Positions 39,590-47,754 are shown, counted from the stretch's first letter. The stretch: 64,000 bases of DNA from Halobellus sp. LT62 (GCF_037031285.1 NZ_JAYEZO010000002.1:186001-250000); one strand, 5' to 3'. Numbers and translations: made by a program. Notes: a model not told the origin generated them from the sequence alone.

Positions 39590-40848
39590 GCGACCACCCC
39601 CTCTTTCGGCTCCACGATACGGCCTTCGATCGCGGACGCGGCGGCCGTCTGCGGGCTGGAGAGGTAGATCTCGGCGTCGTCGCTTCCCATCCGCCCGCGG
39701 AAGTTCCGGTTCATCGCCGAGAGACAGACCTCGCCGTCGCCGATGACGCCCAGTCCGCGGCCCGGACACGCGCCGCACGTCGAGTTCGTGACGACCGCGC
39801 CGGCGTCGTTGAAGATCTCGACGAGCCCGTTGTTGACCGCGCGCGTGTGGATCTCGCGCGATGCGGGCGTGATGATGAGTCGCGTGCCCCGCGCGACTTC
39901 ATTGCCTTCGAGCACCTCCGCGGCGCGCTTGAGATCTTCGTACTTCCCGTCCGTACAGGAGCCGATGAACACCTGATCGAGTTCGACGTCGCCGATGTCG
40001 TCGATCGGGGAGACGTTCCCGACCTTGTGCGGCGCGGCGATCTGCGGTCTGAGATCGGAGACGTCGATCGTGTACGTCTCCTCGTACTCCGCGTCGTCGT
40101 CGGCGTACACGGGCGTATACGGTTTGTCGGTCCGCTCGTCGACGTAGTCGGTCACGACGTCGTCGACTGGCGTGAACCCGAACTTTCCGCCCAGTTCGAT
40201 CGCCATATTCGAGAGGACCATCCGCTCGTCGAGCGGCATCGACTCGACCGCCGGCCCCGTGTATTCGATCGAGCAGTAGCGCGCCACGCCGGTCCCATAC
40301 GTTCCCGCGATGTAGAGGACGAGGTCCTTCGCGGACGTGGGTTCGGGGAACTCGCCTTCGACGTGGAAGCGGACGGTCTCGGGGACGCGGAACCACGTCT
40401 GGCCGGTCGCGAAGATGTAGGCCATATCGGTCGTGCCGATCCCGGTTCCGGCGGCCCCGTACGCGCCGTGTGTGACCGTGTGCGAGTCGATTCCGACGAC
40501 GAGTTCGCCCGGACGAATGTGGCCCTTCTCGGGCAACACCTCGTGGGAGATCCCGGTCCCGACCTCGTAGAACGTCTCGATGTCGTGTTCGTCGATGAAC
40601 TCCCGCATGTAGCTCTTGTCGTTGGCGTCGTCGATCCCGTGTGCGGGGGCGATGTGATCGATGATCGTGACGAGTTTCGACGTGTCCCAGATCTCTTCGA
40701 CGCCCTCGCTCCTGAACTTCTCGGCGACGGCGACCGTCCCGTCGTGGGACATCGCGACGTCTACGTCACACATCACGTGATCCCCCGGGGACAGGTCATC
40801 GGACCCCGACGCTCGTGCGAGTATCTTCTCGGCTATTGTCTTACCCAT
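39586..40848 (-). CDS. LeuC-type aconitase-family large subunit 1, with intact [4Fe-4S] site
   Basis: A 420-residue large subunit. Cluster ligands C298 (GSCTDG), C358 and C361 (STCGACPG) are present. So are DSHT (121-124), THG, and the carboxylate-binding arginines in MNRNFRGR (about 379-386). It is therefore a normal iron-sulfur hydro-lyase. The promoter has a TATA box with an IclR-like palindrome immediately downstream. The divergent-looking pair leuC1/leuD1 follows the iclR gene on the same strand (56-nt gap), so IclR control is likely. True substrate is undetermined. Confidence 0.9.
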   Translation of the reverse strand: MGKTIAEKILARASGSDDLSPGDHVMCDVDVAMSHDGTVAVAEKFRSEGVEEIWDTSKLVTIIDHIAPAHGIDDANDKSYMREFIDEHDIETFYEVGTGISHEVLPEKGHIRPGELVVGIDSHTVTHGAYGAAGTGIGTTDMAYIFATGQTWFRVPETVRFHVEGEFPEPTSAKDLVLYIAGTYGTGVARYCSIEYTGPAVESMPLDERMVLSNMAIELGGKFGFTPVDDVVTDYVDERTDKPYTPVYADDDAEYEETYTIDVSDLRPQIAAPHKVGNVSPIDDIGDVELDQVFIGSCTDGKYEDLKRAAEVLEGNEVARGTRLIITPASREIHTRAVNNGLVEIFNDAGAVVTNSTCGACPGRGLGVIGDGEVCLSAMNRNFRGRMGSDDAEIYLSSPQTAAASAIEGRIVEPKEGVVA

Positions 40849-40852
40849 AGAA

Positions 40853-40867
40853 TGGAATTCGATTCCA
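40853..40867. promoter_or_regulatory. IclR-type palindrome TGGAAT-TCG-ATTCCA at the leuC1 start
   Basis: A perfect 15-bp inverted repeat lies 5 nt before the leuC1 ATG (40,848). It has the form of the bacterial IclR consensus (TGGAA-n5-TTCCA). The TATA box on the minus strand (TTATATATG, about 40,867-40,876) is centred near 24-27 nt upstream of the ATG, so a bound protein would block transcription start. The iclR gene is adjacent. Confidence 0.6.
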
Positions 40868-40904
40868 CATATATAACTGTGTCCCAACGTGGCGGAAAAA
40901 TTAT

Positions 40905-41657
40905 CTATCCGTACTGTGCGCGCAGTTTGATCTCCTCTGCGACTTGCAGGGTGAGATCTTTGTACTCGGTCTTGAGCTTCTGTTCGGTCAGGCGGTTTGC
41001 GGGGCCGAAGATCGTGACCGAGCCGTAGATCCCGCCGGTGGGTTTGAAGATCGGTGCCGCGAGCGCGTTGATATCCTCGGCGGCCTCTTGGAAGTTGTAG
41101 GCGACGCCCTCCTCACGGGCGAACTGGAGCTGTTCTCGAAGTTCGGTTTCGTCGGTTATCGTGTGCTCGGTGCGTGCGGACATCGTCAGGCTCGAGATAA
41201 TCTCCTCGGCTCGCACTTCGTCCATATACGCCAAAATCACTTTCCCGGCCGCGAGGAGGTTCGGTTTACTCCGGTATCCGATCGACGCGTACGTCTCGAT
41301 GTGGTGTTCCCCGGAGACGCGGTAGATGTACACGATCTCTCCGTTCTCCTCGACGGATAACCAGATGTTTTCACCCGTCTCCCGCGCGGTCTCGTCGAGC
41401 TTCGTCTTTGCGACCTTGTATATCGGACGTTGTAACCGGGCCTTCTCGCCGAGTTCCAACAGACCGAGCCCGAGCCAGTATCCGTTTTCCTGCTTCGTTA
41501 CGAACCCCTGCTCTGTCAGAGTCGTGAGGTGGCGGTGAACCGTGCTCTTCGAAACCCCGAGCGAACCCGCGATGTCACTGAGCGTGATTCCCGGGTCCGA
41601 CTCGATGAGCCGGATGATCGAGCCCATCGTGTTGTACGACTTGATTTGGCCGGACAT
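40905..41657 (-). CDS. IclR-family transcriptional regulator
   Basis: A 250-residue regulator. The N-terminal winged helix (TLSDIAGSLGVSKSTVHRHL, about 25-44) is followed by the GAF-like effector domain of the IclR family. Family members usually repress or activate catabolic genes in response to a small acid. It is the only transcription factor in the island and lies at its centre, between leuC1 and the OCD-leuC2-leuD2 operon. TTCCG...ATC.GG words lie in its own promoter region and in the spacer to the right. Confidence 0.93.
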   Translation of the reverse strand: MSGQIKSYNTMGSIIRLIESDPGITLSDIAGSLGVSKSTVHRHLTTLTEQGFVTKQENGYWLGLGLLELGEKARLQRPIYKVAKTKLDETARETGENIWLSVEENGEIVYIYRVSGEHHIETYASIGYRSKPNLLAAGKVILAYMDEVRAEEIISSLTMSARTEHTITDETELREQLQFAREEGVAYNFQEAAEDINALAAPIFKPTGGIYGSVTIFGPANRLTEQKLKTEYKDLTLQVAEEIKLRAQYG

Positions 41658-41692
41658 TCTATCATCATTTACGTGGAGGGTTGGTAAAAACG

Positions 41693-41707
41693 TTCCGCTA
41701 TCCGGGA
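41693..41707. promoter_or_regulatory. Degenerate IclR-site candidate near iclR
   Basis: TTCCGCTATCCGGGA, 36-50 nt upstream of the iclR ATG (41,657). It matches the two exact repeats further right in the pattern TTCCGnnATCnGG, which suggests autoregulation. Confidence 0.35.
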
Positions 41708-41776
41708 GAGAAAACAGCTTATCACGGACTAATTCGGGAAATACCGCGGTAGGAACCGACAGACAGGAGAATTCCG

Positions 41777-41790
41777 TTCCGTAATCTGGA
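41777..41790. promoter_or_regulatory. Regulatory direct repeat copy 1, TTCCGTAATCTGGA
   Basis: First copy of an exact 14-bp repeat in the iclR/OCD spacer. Its TTCC...GGA arms form a loose inverted repeat. Likely operator. Confidence 0.5.
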
Positions 41791-41928
41791 CCATAAAAAT
41801 AACAGATGTACGTATGTTATTAGGTGAGGTCGCGCTGGCAGCGGTCGAGTGACATATTGTAACAAACGGCACACAGATCTCCGCAATTCGTCTCGTTTCC
41901 GCTGGTGTCAAACCACACGGAAGAACGA

Positions 41929-41942
41929 TTCCGTAATCTGGA
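41929..41942. promoter_or_regulatory. Regulatory direct repeat copy 2, TTCCGTAATCTGGA
   Basis: Second exact copy, 152 bp to the right of the first. With the next base it reads TTCC-n7-GGAA, a better inverted repeat. Spacing is close to 14-15 helical turns, compatible with looping. Confidence 0.5.
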
Positions 41943-42141
41943 ACGCACGGCGACTGATTGGCACATCGAGATCATTGCAGCACTCTCCACTCTGGGAGTC
42001 TCATCCGGAGGCTCCTCGATCCTGCTCCCGATAATCGACACTGTTGGACGGCCAGTCTGATACGCGCAGTGAGCGGTGATTTTCAAATATCTACACAACC
42101 TTTTTATAATAAGAGAGAGACCTCCGTACTGGGTAACACCG

Positions 42142-43221
42142 ATGCGAATACTAGAGAACGATCACGTCAAAGAAGTAATTAGAAAGGATGACACCCTCGA
42201 ATCTCTCGAGATCGCCTACAAGGAGCTCGTCCAGAACCAGGGCGCGAACAGGCCACGGAATCACACGTACTTCCCGGTCGACCACCCCGACCACCCCGGA
42301 TTCCAGTTTCGCTTCAAGTCTCAGGAGGGTGGAAACGTTTCGAGCGGCGTCTGGGCGCTCCGCATCACGTCCGACGTCGCGGGCGTCGACGAGACCCCGA
42401 GCGGCGTGAAGCGACGGCGGCTGCTGCCCGTCGCGCCCAACGACCAGTTCGTCGGGTATATCACCCTTTACAGCCTCGAAACCGTCGAACCGCTCGCAAT
42501 CATTCACGACAGCTTCGTGCAGAAGTGGCGCGTGGGCGCGACCACGGCGCTCGGCATCAGGGAACTCGCACGGGAGGACGTGACCACCGCCGGCCTGTTC
42601 GGTTCCGGTTGGCAGGCCGAAGCGCACCTCGAGTTCCTGCTCGAAGTGCGTCCGTCGATCGAACAGGTGAACGTGTTCAGCCCCACCAAAGAACACCGCG
42701 AAGACTTCGCCGAGGAGTGGAACGAGAAGACCGACGTCGAGATCGTTCCGGTCGAACACCAGAAGGACGCGGTGAAGGGCTGTGGTATCGTGATCACTGC
42801 GACCGCCGCGATGGATCCGGTCTTCGACGGCGAGTGGATCGAGCCGGGAACGCACGTGACGTGCATCACGAACCCCGACGGAACGGCGACGCGGCGGGAA
42901 CTCGACGACACCACGTACGATCGCGCGGACGTCCTCCACGTCACTTCCCGAGAGCAGGTCCACCACGACAGCCAGTTCGACATCCTCGGACCGGTCGAAC
43001 GCGGCCTCCGTGACTGGGAATCGATCCGCGAGATCGGCGAGGTCTTACTCGGTGACGCGGAGGGGCGCTCCTCCCCCGACGATATCACGGTCTACGCGAA
43101 CAACACCGGAATGGGGCTTCAGTTCGCCGCGGTGTGCAGCAGGGTGCTCGAACGCGCCGAAGAGGCCGACATCGGCCACGAGGTCCCCACTGACTGGATG
43201 CTCGAAGCGACGACGCCGTGA
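42142..43221 (+). CDS. Ornithine cyclodeaminase / mu-crystallin family protein
   Basis: A 359-residue NAD(P)-dependent protein. The Rossmann motif GLFGSGWQAEAHLEFLLE (about 151-168) and the arginine-containing helix QKWRVGATTALGI (about 129-141) match the OCD/mu-crystallin fold. The family includes ornithine cyclodeaminase, alanine dehydrogenase and imine reductases such as delta1-pyrroline-2-carboxylate reductase. It is longer than typical members (about 320). It is followed after 116 nt by the cluster-less leuC2 and then leuD2, which suggests linked chemistry (dehydration to an enamine or imine, then reduction or deamination). Start ATG 42142; TATA-like DNA lies about 32 nt upstream. Confidence 0.88.
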   Translation: MRILENDHVKEVIRKDDTLESLEIAYKELVQNQGANRPRNHTYFPVDHPDHPGFQFRFKSQEGGNVSSGVWALRITSDVAGVDETPSGVKRRRLLPVAPNDQFVGYITLYSLETVEPLAIIHDSFVQKWRVGATTALGIRELAREDVTTAGLFGSGWQAEAHLEFLLEVRPSIEQVNVFSPTKEHREDFAEEWNEKTDVEIVPVEHQKDAVKGCGIVITATAAMDPVFDGEWIEPGTHVTCITNPDGTATRRELDDTTYDRADVLHVTSREQVHHDSQFDILGPVERGLRDWESIREIGEVLLGDAEGRSSPDDITVYANNTGMGLQFAAVCSRVLERAEEADIGHEVPTDWMLEATTP

Positions 43222-43337
43222 GCTATGAAACACAGCCAACACGCCTGTCTTGAAACCGGCGCGGCGAACGGCGACCGGTGTCGGAAGCGACGTGTCCAGT
43301 GTCGAAAGCGACGTGTCGACGCCGGGGGCTCGGTCAG

Positions 43338-44600
43338 ATGACCCGTGAAATGAACGTGGTCGAGAAGATCCTCGCCCGGGCCAGCGACCGAGACGAGGTC
43401 GAACCCGGGGAGATCGTCGTCGCCGACGTCGACCGGGCGATCTTCCACGACCTCAGCGGCTACATAACCGGCAACGTCTACGAGGAGGCGTTCGAGGAAC
43501 CCATCCAGTACCCCGACCGGGTGACGATGGTGTTCGATCACACGTTCTCGCCACCGAACGAGGAGCAGGCGAACATCCTCGAGTCGAACCGCGAGTTCGC
43601 GGATCGGCACGATATCGGCCTCTTCGACTGCGGGAACGGGAACATCCACCACGTCATCCTACAGAACAACCTCGTCGAGCCCGGATCGGTCGTCGTCGGA
43701 TCCGACAGTCACACGCCCGTTCACGGCGTTCTCGGGTCCTTCGCGACGGGAGTCGGTAACAACGCCCACGCGGGAATGGTCTTCCCCGACGGACAGTGCT
43801 GGTTCAAGGTGCCGCGGACGGTCAAAATCGAGATCACGGGATCGCCCCCACCGGGAACGACCGCCCGGGACATCGCCCTCTATCTCGTCGGTGAGATCGG
43901 CGAGGGCGGCGCAAACTACGACGCGCTCGAATTCTCCGGCGAGTACGTCGACGGGCTCGAGTTCTGGGATCGGTGGCTGCTCCCCCTGATCACGATCGAC
44001 GTCGGCGCGAAGTGCGGGTACATCGAACCGGACGACGAGACCGAGACCTTCCTCGAAGACCGTGGGGTCTCCACCGATCGGATGGTGAAAAACGACCCCG
44101 GTGCGGAGTACGCGGAGGTCTGGGAGTTCGACGTCAGCGACGTGCCGCCACAGGTCGCTTGTCCGCCGACCGTCGGTAACGTCGTCCCCATCGACGAGGT
44201 CGCGGGAACGTCGGTCCAGTGGGCCGAACTCGGCGGCCACGGCGGCGGCAGACTCGAGGACTTCGAGCTGGCTGACGGCGTCCTCGAAGAACGGGCCGAG
44301 GACGTTCGGTTCAACCTCGTGCCCTCGAGTCGAGAGACGTTCTCGCAAGCTCTCGACGCCGGCTTAGTGGACGAACTCCACGAAGCGGGAGGGACGTGGT
44401 TCCCACCCAGCACGGGGTCGAATCAAGCGATCAATATGGGAGCGATGACGCAGAACGAGGCGATGATCTCGACGCACGCGCGGAACTTCCCCGGTCGAAA
44501 CGGCCATCCGGAGGCCAAGATGTACCTCGCGTCGGCCCTCACGGTGGGCGCGTCGGCGGCGAACGGCGAGATCACGGATCCGAGGGAGTACGTACAATGA
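43338..44600 (+). CDS. LeuC-type aconitase-family large subunit 2, lacking the [4Fe-4S] cysteines
   Basis: A 420-residue homologue the same length as LeuC1, aligning throughout. It keeps DH near 67-68, DSHT (123-126), VHG (128-130) and the arginine block ARNFPGR (381-387). The three cluster cysteines are gone: C298 of LeuC1 corresponds to H301 (ELGGHGGG), and C358/C361 to T359/N362 (PPSTGSNQ). No nearby Cys replaces them. The protein therefore cannot bind the usual [4Fe-4S] cluster and must use another mechanism, another metal, or be non-catalytic. It is coupled to leuD2 by ATGA overlap (44,597-44,600). Confidence 0.88.
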   Translation: MTREMNVVEKILARASDRDEVEPGEIVVADVDRAIFHDLSGYITGNVYEEAFEEPIQYPDRVTMVFDHTFSPPNEEQANILESNREFADRHDIGLFDCGNGNIHHVILQNNLVEPGSVVVGSDSHTPVHGVLGSFATGVGNNAHAGMVFPDGQCWFKVPRTVKIEITGSPPPGTTARDIALYLVGEIGEGGANYDALEFSGEYVDGLEFWDRWLLPLITIDVGAKCGYIEPDDETETFLEDRGVSTDRMVKNDPGAEYAEVWEFDVSDVPPQVACPPTVGNVVPIDEVAGTSVQWAELGGHGGGRLEDFELADGVLEERAEDVRFNLVPSSRETFSQALDAGLVDELHEAGGTWFPPSTGSNQAINMGAMTQNEAMISTHARNFPGRNGHPEAKMYLASALTVGASAANGEITDPREYVQ

Positions 44601-45094
44601 TCGAAGGACGCGTCTGGACGTTCGGTGATAACGTCCCGACAGACGAAATCGTACCGTCCGATCTCGTGTTCAAGCCGCTCGAGGAGATGGCCGAACACGT
44701 GCTGGAAACGAGAAATCCCGAGTTCCCGAAGTCGGTCGAAGAGGGCGACGTCATCGTCGCCGGCGAGCACTTCGGGCAGTCTTCCGGCCGCGCCATCGCG
44801 CCGAAGGCCGTTCAGGCGACCGGCGTCGCCTGCGTGGTCGCTGACAGTTTCGCCCGGACGTTCTACCGGAACTGCTTCGAGATCGGATTACCGGTACTCG
44901 CCCGCGAGGGCGTCACGGACCTCGTCGACGAGGGCGACACGGTGAGCGTGGACCTCCGCGAGGGGCAGATCACGAACACGACGACCGGAGAGACGATCGA
45001 GTGCGAATCGGTCGATCCCTTCCTGCTCGAAATGGTCGAGTCGGGCGGACTGATCCCGTACAAGAAACAGGGATTCTCGGCCGACTCGGACTGA
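44597..45094 (+). CDS. LeuD-type aconitase-family small subunit 2 (partner of cluster-less LeuC2)
   Basis: A 165-residue swivel subunit starting MIEGRVWTFGDNVPTDEIVP. The catalytic loop is changed from GSSREHAP to SSGRAIAP (FGQSSGRAIAP, about 57-67): a Ser and the Arg remain, while the middle Ser is Gly and the EH pair is AI. The overall fold motifs (GVACVVADSFARTFYRNCFE, GLPVL) are intact, so it is expressed and folded rather than decayed. It co-evolved with LeuC2. Confidence 0.88.
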   Translation: MIEGRVWTFGDNVPTDEIVPSDLVFKPLEEMAEHVLETRNPEFPKSVEEGDVIVAGEHFGQSSGRAIAPKAVQATGVACVVADSFARTFYRNCFEIGLPVLAREGVTDLVDEGDTVSVDLREGQITNTTTGETIECESVDPFLLEMVESGGLIPYKKQGFSADSD

Positions 45095-45255
45095 TTCGTT
45101 TCGGATTCGACCGCGGTCAGCGGCCCGTTTTATGTGAACCACGGTCGAGACCGGTAGTGTCGGCCTGACTATCGTGCCGTTTGCAGGTCTTCACACACAC
45201 TCGATCGAACGACGGCGCGCGATCGGATGCGTAACCAGTTGCAACCGAGATTATC

Positions 45256-46386
45256 TCACCAGTCGCCGGTCAGGACGTCTGGGCCGTCGTTCCGGAGTGC
45301 GAGCGTGTCGTTCAACACGAGCAGCGAATCGGCGTCGGGCCTGAGCGCGAGCCGAGCGGAGACGGTCATCCCCGCCGTCAACTCCGCCTCGTCGTCTCCT
45401 ATCGGCGCTTCGTCGGCTTCGAGACCGATACCGTGAAGCACGTCGTACTCGGGGGAAAGCTCCCAGCCGAGTTCACTCGCGGCGGACCGAGCCTGATCGA
45501 CGACCTGAGAGGCAGTGGTTCCCGGTGTGATCGATTCGAGGAACGCCGCGTACGCGTCAGTCACGTCACTGTACTCCGCGTGTGGGGCTTCGCCGTCGAG
45601 GCGAAGCGTTCGCGCGCATTCGGCCCAGTAGCCCTCGAAGCGAACGGCGGTGTACACGCCGATCGGTTCGTCGGCATCGACGCGGCGCTCCTCGGCCGGT
45701 CGGAGGTCCGCCTCCGTCCGAGCGGGGTTCGAGACGAGGAAGCGAACGTCCTGCGCCCCGCGGAGGCGCGCACGGTAGTCGGCCTCACCGGCGAGATCCC
45801 GTTCGGACACGTCGTTCCGATCGACGGCGTCGAGCGCCTCGTGGACGTCGGCTGCGATCCGACCTGCGCGGGCGATTTGGTCGCGCTCCTGTCGAGACTT
45901 CGCCGCGCGGAGGTCCGCCAGCGCGTCGTCGAACGCCACGATGTCGTAGTCCGTCGCGTGTGTCTCGAACCGCGAGCGTTGCTGGTACGGCAGCCGGTCG
46001 AAGGCCGCGGTCCCGATCCTGTTCTCGGGCGCACCGAGGACGTCGTCGAGGTCTTCGAGCACGTTGTCGCAGAACTGGATGTCGTCGATCCACGTCCCGC
46101 GTTCGATCACCGGACGCGTCCGCGAACTCCGCTCGTTCCGCACCGAGACGTGGTCGTGCGTGATACAGACCAACAGTCCCCAGTTCGGCACCTTGTTGAC
46201 GAGGTTCGACACGTAACACAGGTCGCCGTCGCGGTCCCCGCGTCCGTACACCAGCAGCACGTCGACGCCCTCGTCGGTCATTCGACCGCGGATCTGATCG
46301 ATTCGATCCGCGAACGCCGTCGCCGGGAGGTTGATCTCGTCCCAGTAGTCTCGACCGTGGACGAGAACCGGCTCTCTGGACTTCAT
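45256..46386 (-). CDS. M24 (creatinase-fold) protein A, metal ligands lost
   Basis: A 376-residue pita-bread-fold protein with an N-terminal creatinase domain (about 20-160). The five M24 metal positions are Y245, E256, H318, R345 and N359 by alignment to D-D-H-E-E (segments VYTAVRFEGYWAECART, VLHGIGLE, TVSARLALRPD). Only the histidine is kept. Metal-free M24 members of this sort are C-N hydrolases such as creatinase and ectoine hydrolase rather than aminopeptidases. Its start overlaps the stop of protein B by 4 nt (46,383-46,386), so A and B are co-translated and may form a heterodimer. Converges with leuD2. Confidence 0.85.
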   Translation of the reverse strand: MKSREPVLVHGRDYWDEINLPATAFADRIDQIRGRMTDEGVDVLLVYGRGDRDGDLCYVSNLVNKVPNWGLLVCITHDHVSVRNERSSRTRPVIERGTWIDDIQFCDNVLEDLDDVLGAPENRIGTAAFDRLPYQQRSRFETHATDYDIVAFDDALADLRAAKSRQERDQIARAGRIAADVHEALDAVDRNDVSERDLAGEADYRARLRGAQDVRFLVSNPARTEADLRPAEERRVDADEPIGVYTAVRFEGYWAECARTLRLDGEAPHAEYSDVTDAYAAFLESITPGTTASQVVDQARSAASELGWELSPEYDVLHGIGLEADEAPIGDDEAELTAGMTVSARLALRPDADSLLVLNDTLALRNDGPDVLTGDW

Positions 46387-47495
46387 TGTACCACCTCCTT
46401 CGTGAAGAGACGCGGCGGCGTCTCGGTCAGCGTCTCGCTCCCGCCTTCAGTGATCAACACCGGATCGCCGAGAGCCAAGTACCCCGTTTCGGGGATGTAC
46501 TGGTTCGGGTGGATCACGACGACCATCCCGTCGGTGAGTTCGACGTCGGTGTCCTCGGTGATCGCCATCCCGATCGGTCCGATCCCGAACTCGTGACCGC
46601 GCGTCCGCATATACGGGGGTTGACAGTACTCGTCGTAGCCCTCGCGGCGGAACACGTCGTTCATCGTCTTCGAGATCGTGGCGGCCGGAACGCCGGGACG
46701 AAGCTTCGATTTCGTCTCGGCCAGCGCCTCCTCTAAGAGCTGGTATTTGGTGGTGAGGGTCCCGTTCGGCGAGCCGACGGAGATCGTTCGACAGATCTGC
46801 AGGACGAATCCCTCGTACATCGGTGAGAGCTCACAGAGGAACGTGTCCCCCCCCTCGACGATTCGTTCTGTGGGAGAGTGCATCAGATCGTTTCGCTCGC
46901 CGCTTCCCAAGAGATTGAAATTGTCCTCGGCCCCGGCGTCGCGCATCGCTTTTTCGATCGACGCGGCGATCTCGTACTCCTTGACGCCCGGGCGTAGAGC
47001 GTCGTACGCCGCCTCGAAGCCTCGATCGGCGATCCGACCGAGCTTCCGGAAGATCGCTATCTCCTCTGCGGTCTTTCCGCGAGTGAGCTCGTAGAGCGCG
47101 TCGTCGATGGCGGTGAGTTCCGCGACGGCACCGTCCAAACTCTGGCGGACGCCGAGCGGCATCCGATCGGCTCCGGCGACGCCGACGGTGCCCTCCAGTT
47201 CGAGATCGGACACGACAGACTGGAGATCCGCGTCGAACGAATCGGTCGCTCTGACCTCGTCGACCTCCGCGTGTCGCTGGAGACGTTTCACGTCCCGAGA
47301 GAGGTTAGTGAGGATCAGAGTCTCACCTTCCGCCGTGACGAACAGACAGTTCCGATCGGCCACGGGGCTGGCCCCGGCGACGAAATCGAAGTAACTCGGA
47401 TGTGCGACGCTGTGCATCCCATCGGCAAAGATAGCCGCACCCTGCATCGATGGATGGTCCGCTAGGTAGTCCTCCAGCTTGCTTCTATACGACAT
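46383..47495 (-). CDS. M24 (creatinase-fold) protein B, metal ligands lost
   Basis: A 370-residue M24 protein with creatinase N-domain (to about 140) and pita-bread C-domain. Ligand positions are E222 (CELSPMYEGF), Q233 (VLQICRT), H301 (RGHEFGIG), H329 (VVIHPNQY) and G343 (LALGDPVLIT). Again only His301 of D-D-H-E-E survives. It shares the fold but little detailed sequence with protein A. First gene of the two-gene operon, divergent from importer 2, which may import its substrate. Start is the ATG at 47493-47495; a longer open frame upstream is not halophilic. Confidence 0.86.
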   Translation of the reverse strand: MSYRSKLEDYLADHPSMQGAAIFADGMHSVAHPSYFDFVAGASPVADRNCLFVTAEGETLILTNLSRDVKRLQRHAEVDEVRATDSFDADLQSVVSDLELEGTVGVAGADRMPLGVRQSLDGAVAELTAIDDALYELTRGKTAEEIAIFRKLGRIADRGFEAAYDALRPGVKEYEIAASIEKAMRDAGAEDNFNLLGSGERNDLMHSPTERIVEGGDTFLCELSPMYEGFVLQICRTISVGSPNGTLTTKYQLLEEALAETKSKLRPGVPAATISKTMNDVFRREGYDEYCQPPYMRTRGHEFGIGPIGMAITEDTDVELTDGMVVVIHPNQYIPETGYLALGDPVLITEGGSETLTETPPRLFTKEVVQ

Positions 47496-47579
47496 CGGCC
47501 TACCAATTCGTCTCCTCCGTAAAAACGTTTCTCCCCTTGTCCTCCCTTCGAGAGCGTCGGTGCCGGCGCGTCGCGCGAA

Positions 47580-47668
47580 CCGGTCAACCGTATATTCACC
47601 AACGCGATATGAGTTCTTCCCCGACTGATTCGGGGCGCTGTGGGCGATTGCGCCGACCGTTTGACCGG
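47580..47668. promoter_or_regulatory. Paired operator candidates CCGGTCAAnCG in the M24-B / importer-2 divergent promoter
   Basis: CCGGTCAACCG at 47,580-47,590 and its near-exact inverse CGTTTGACCGG at 47,658-47,668 match at 10 of 11 bases. The left copy abuts a minus-strand TATA-like GAATATAC. The right copy lies just upstream of the plus-strand TATA-like TTTATTATAG (47,672-47,681). A shared regulator for both operons is likely. An AAGGAG word sits at 47,702-47,707, followed by a Met-Gln-stop mini-ORF (47,715). Confidence 0.5.
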
Positions 47669-47754
47669 AACATTTATTATAGTTCCTCAAGACGCTAAGG
47701 TAAGGAGTGAGGCCATGCAGTAGGTCAGCGGCCAGCACTCTTGCAGGACCAACG

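Larger units (their letters stand above)
41658..42141. other. Regulatory spacer between iclR and the OCD operon
   Basis: 484 bases without a supported gene and less GC-rich than the genes. It holds three copies of a TTCCG-type word (annotated separately) and an AT-rich promoter-like tract TTTTTATAATAAG (about 42,101-42,113), about 32 nt before the OCD start. Both flanking genes are transcribed outwards. Confidence 0.5.

Noticed and set aside
39101-40848. LeuCD1 as leucine-biosynthesis isopropylmalate isomerase
   Set aside because: No leuA, leuB or ilv gene is nearby, and the pair lies beside IclR inside a catabolic island. The sequence alone does not exclude it.
45256-47495. M24 pair as Xaa-Pro dipeptidases
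   Set aside because: Four of five metal ligands are missing in each, so normal metallopeptidase chemistry is unlikely.
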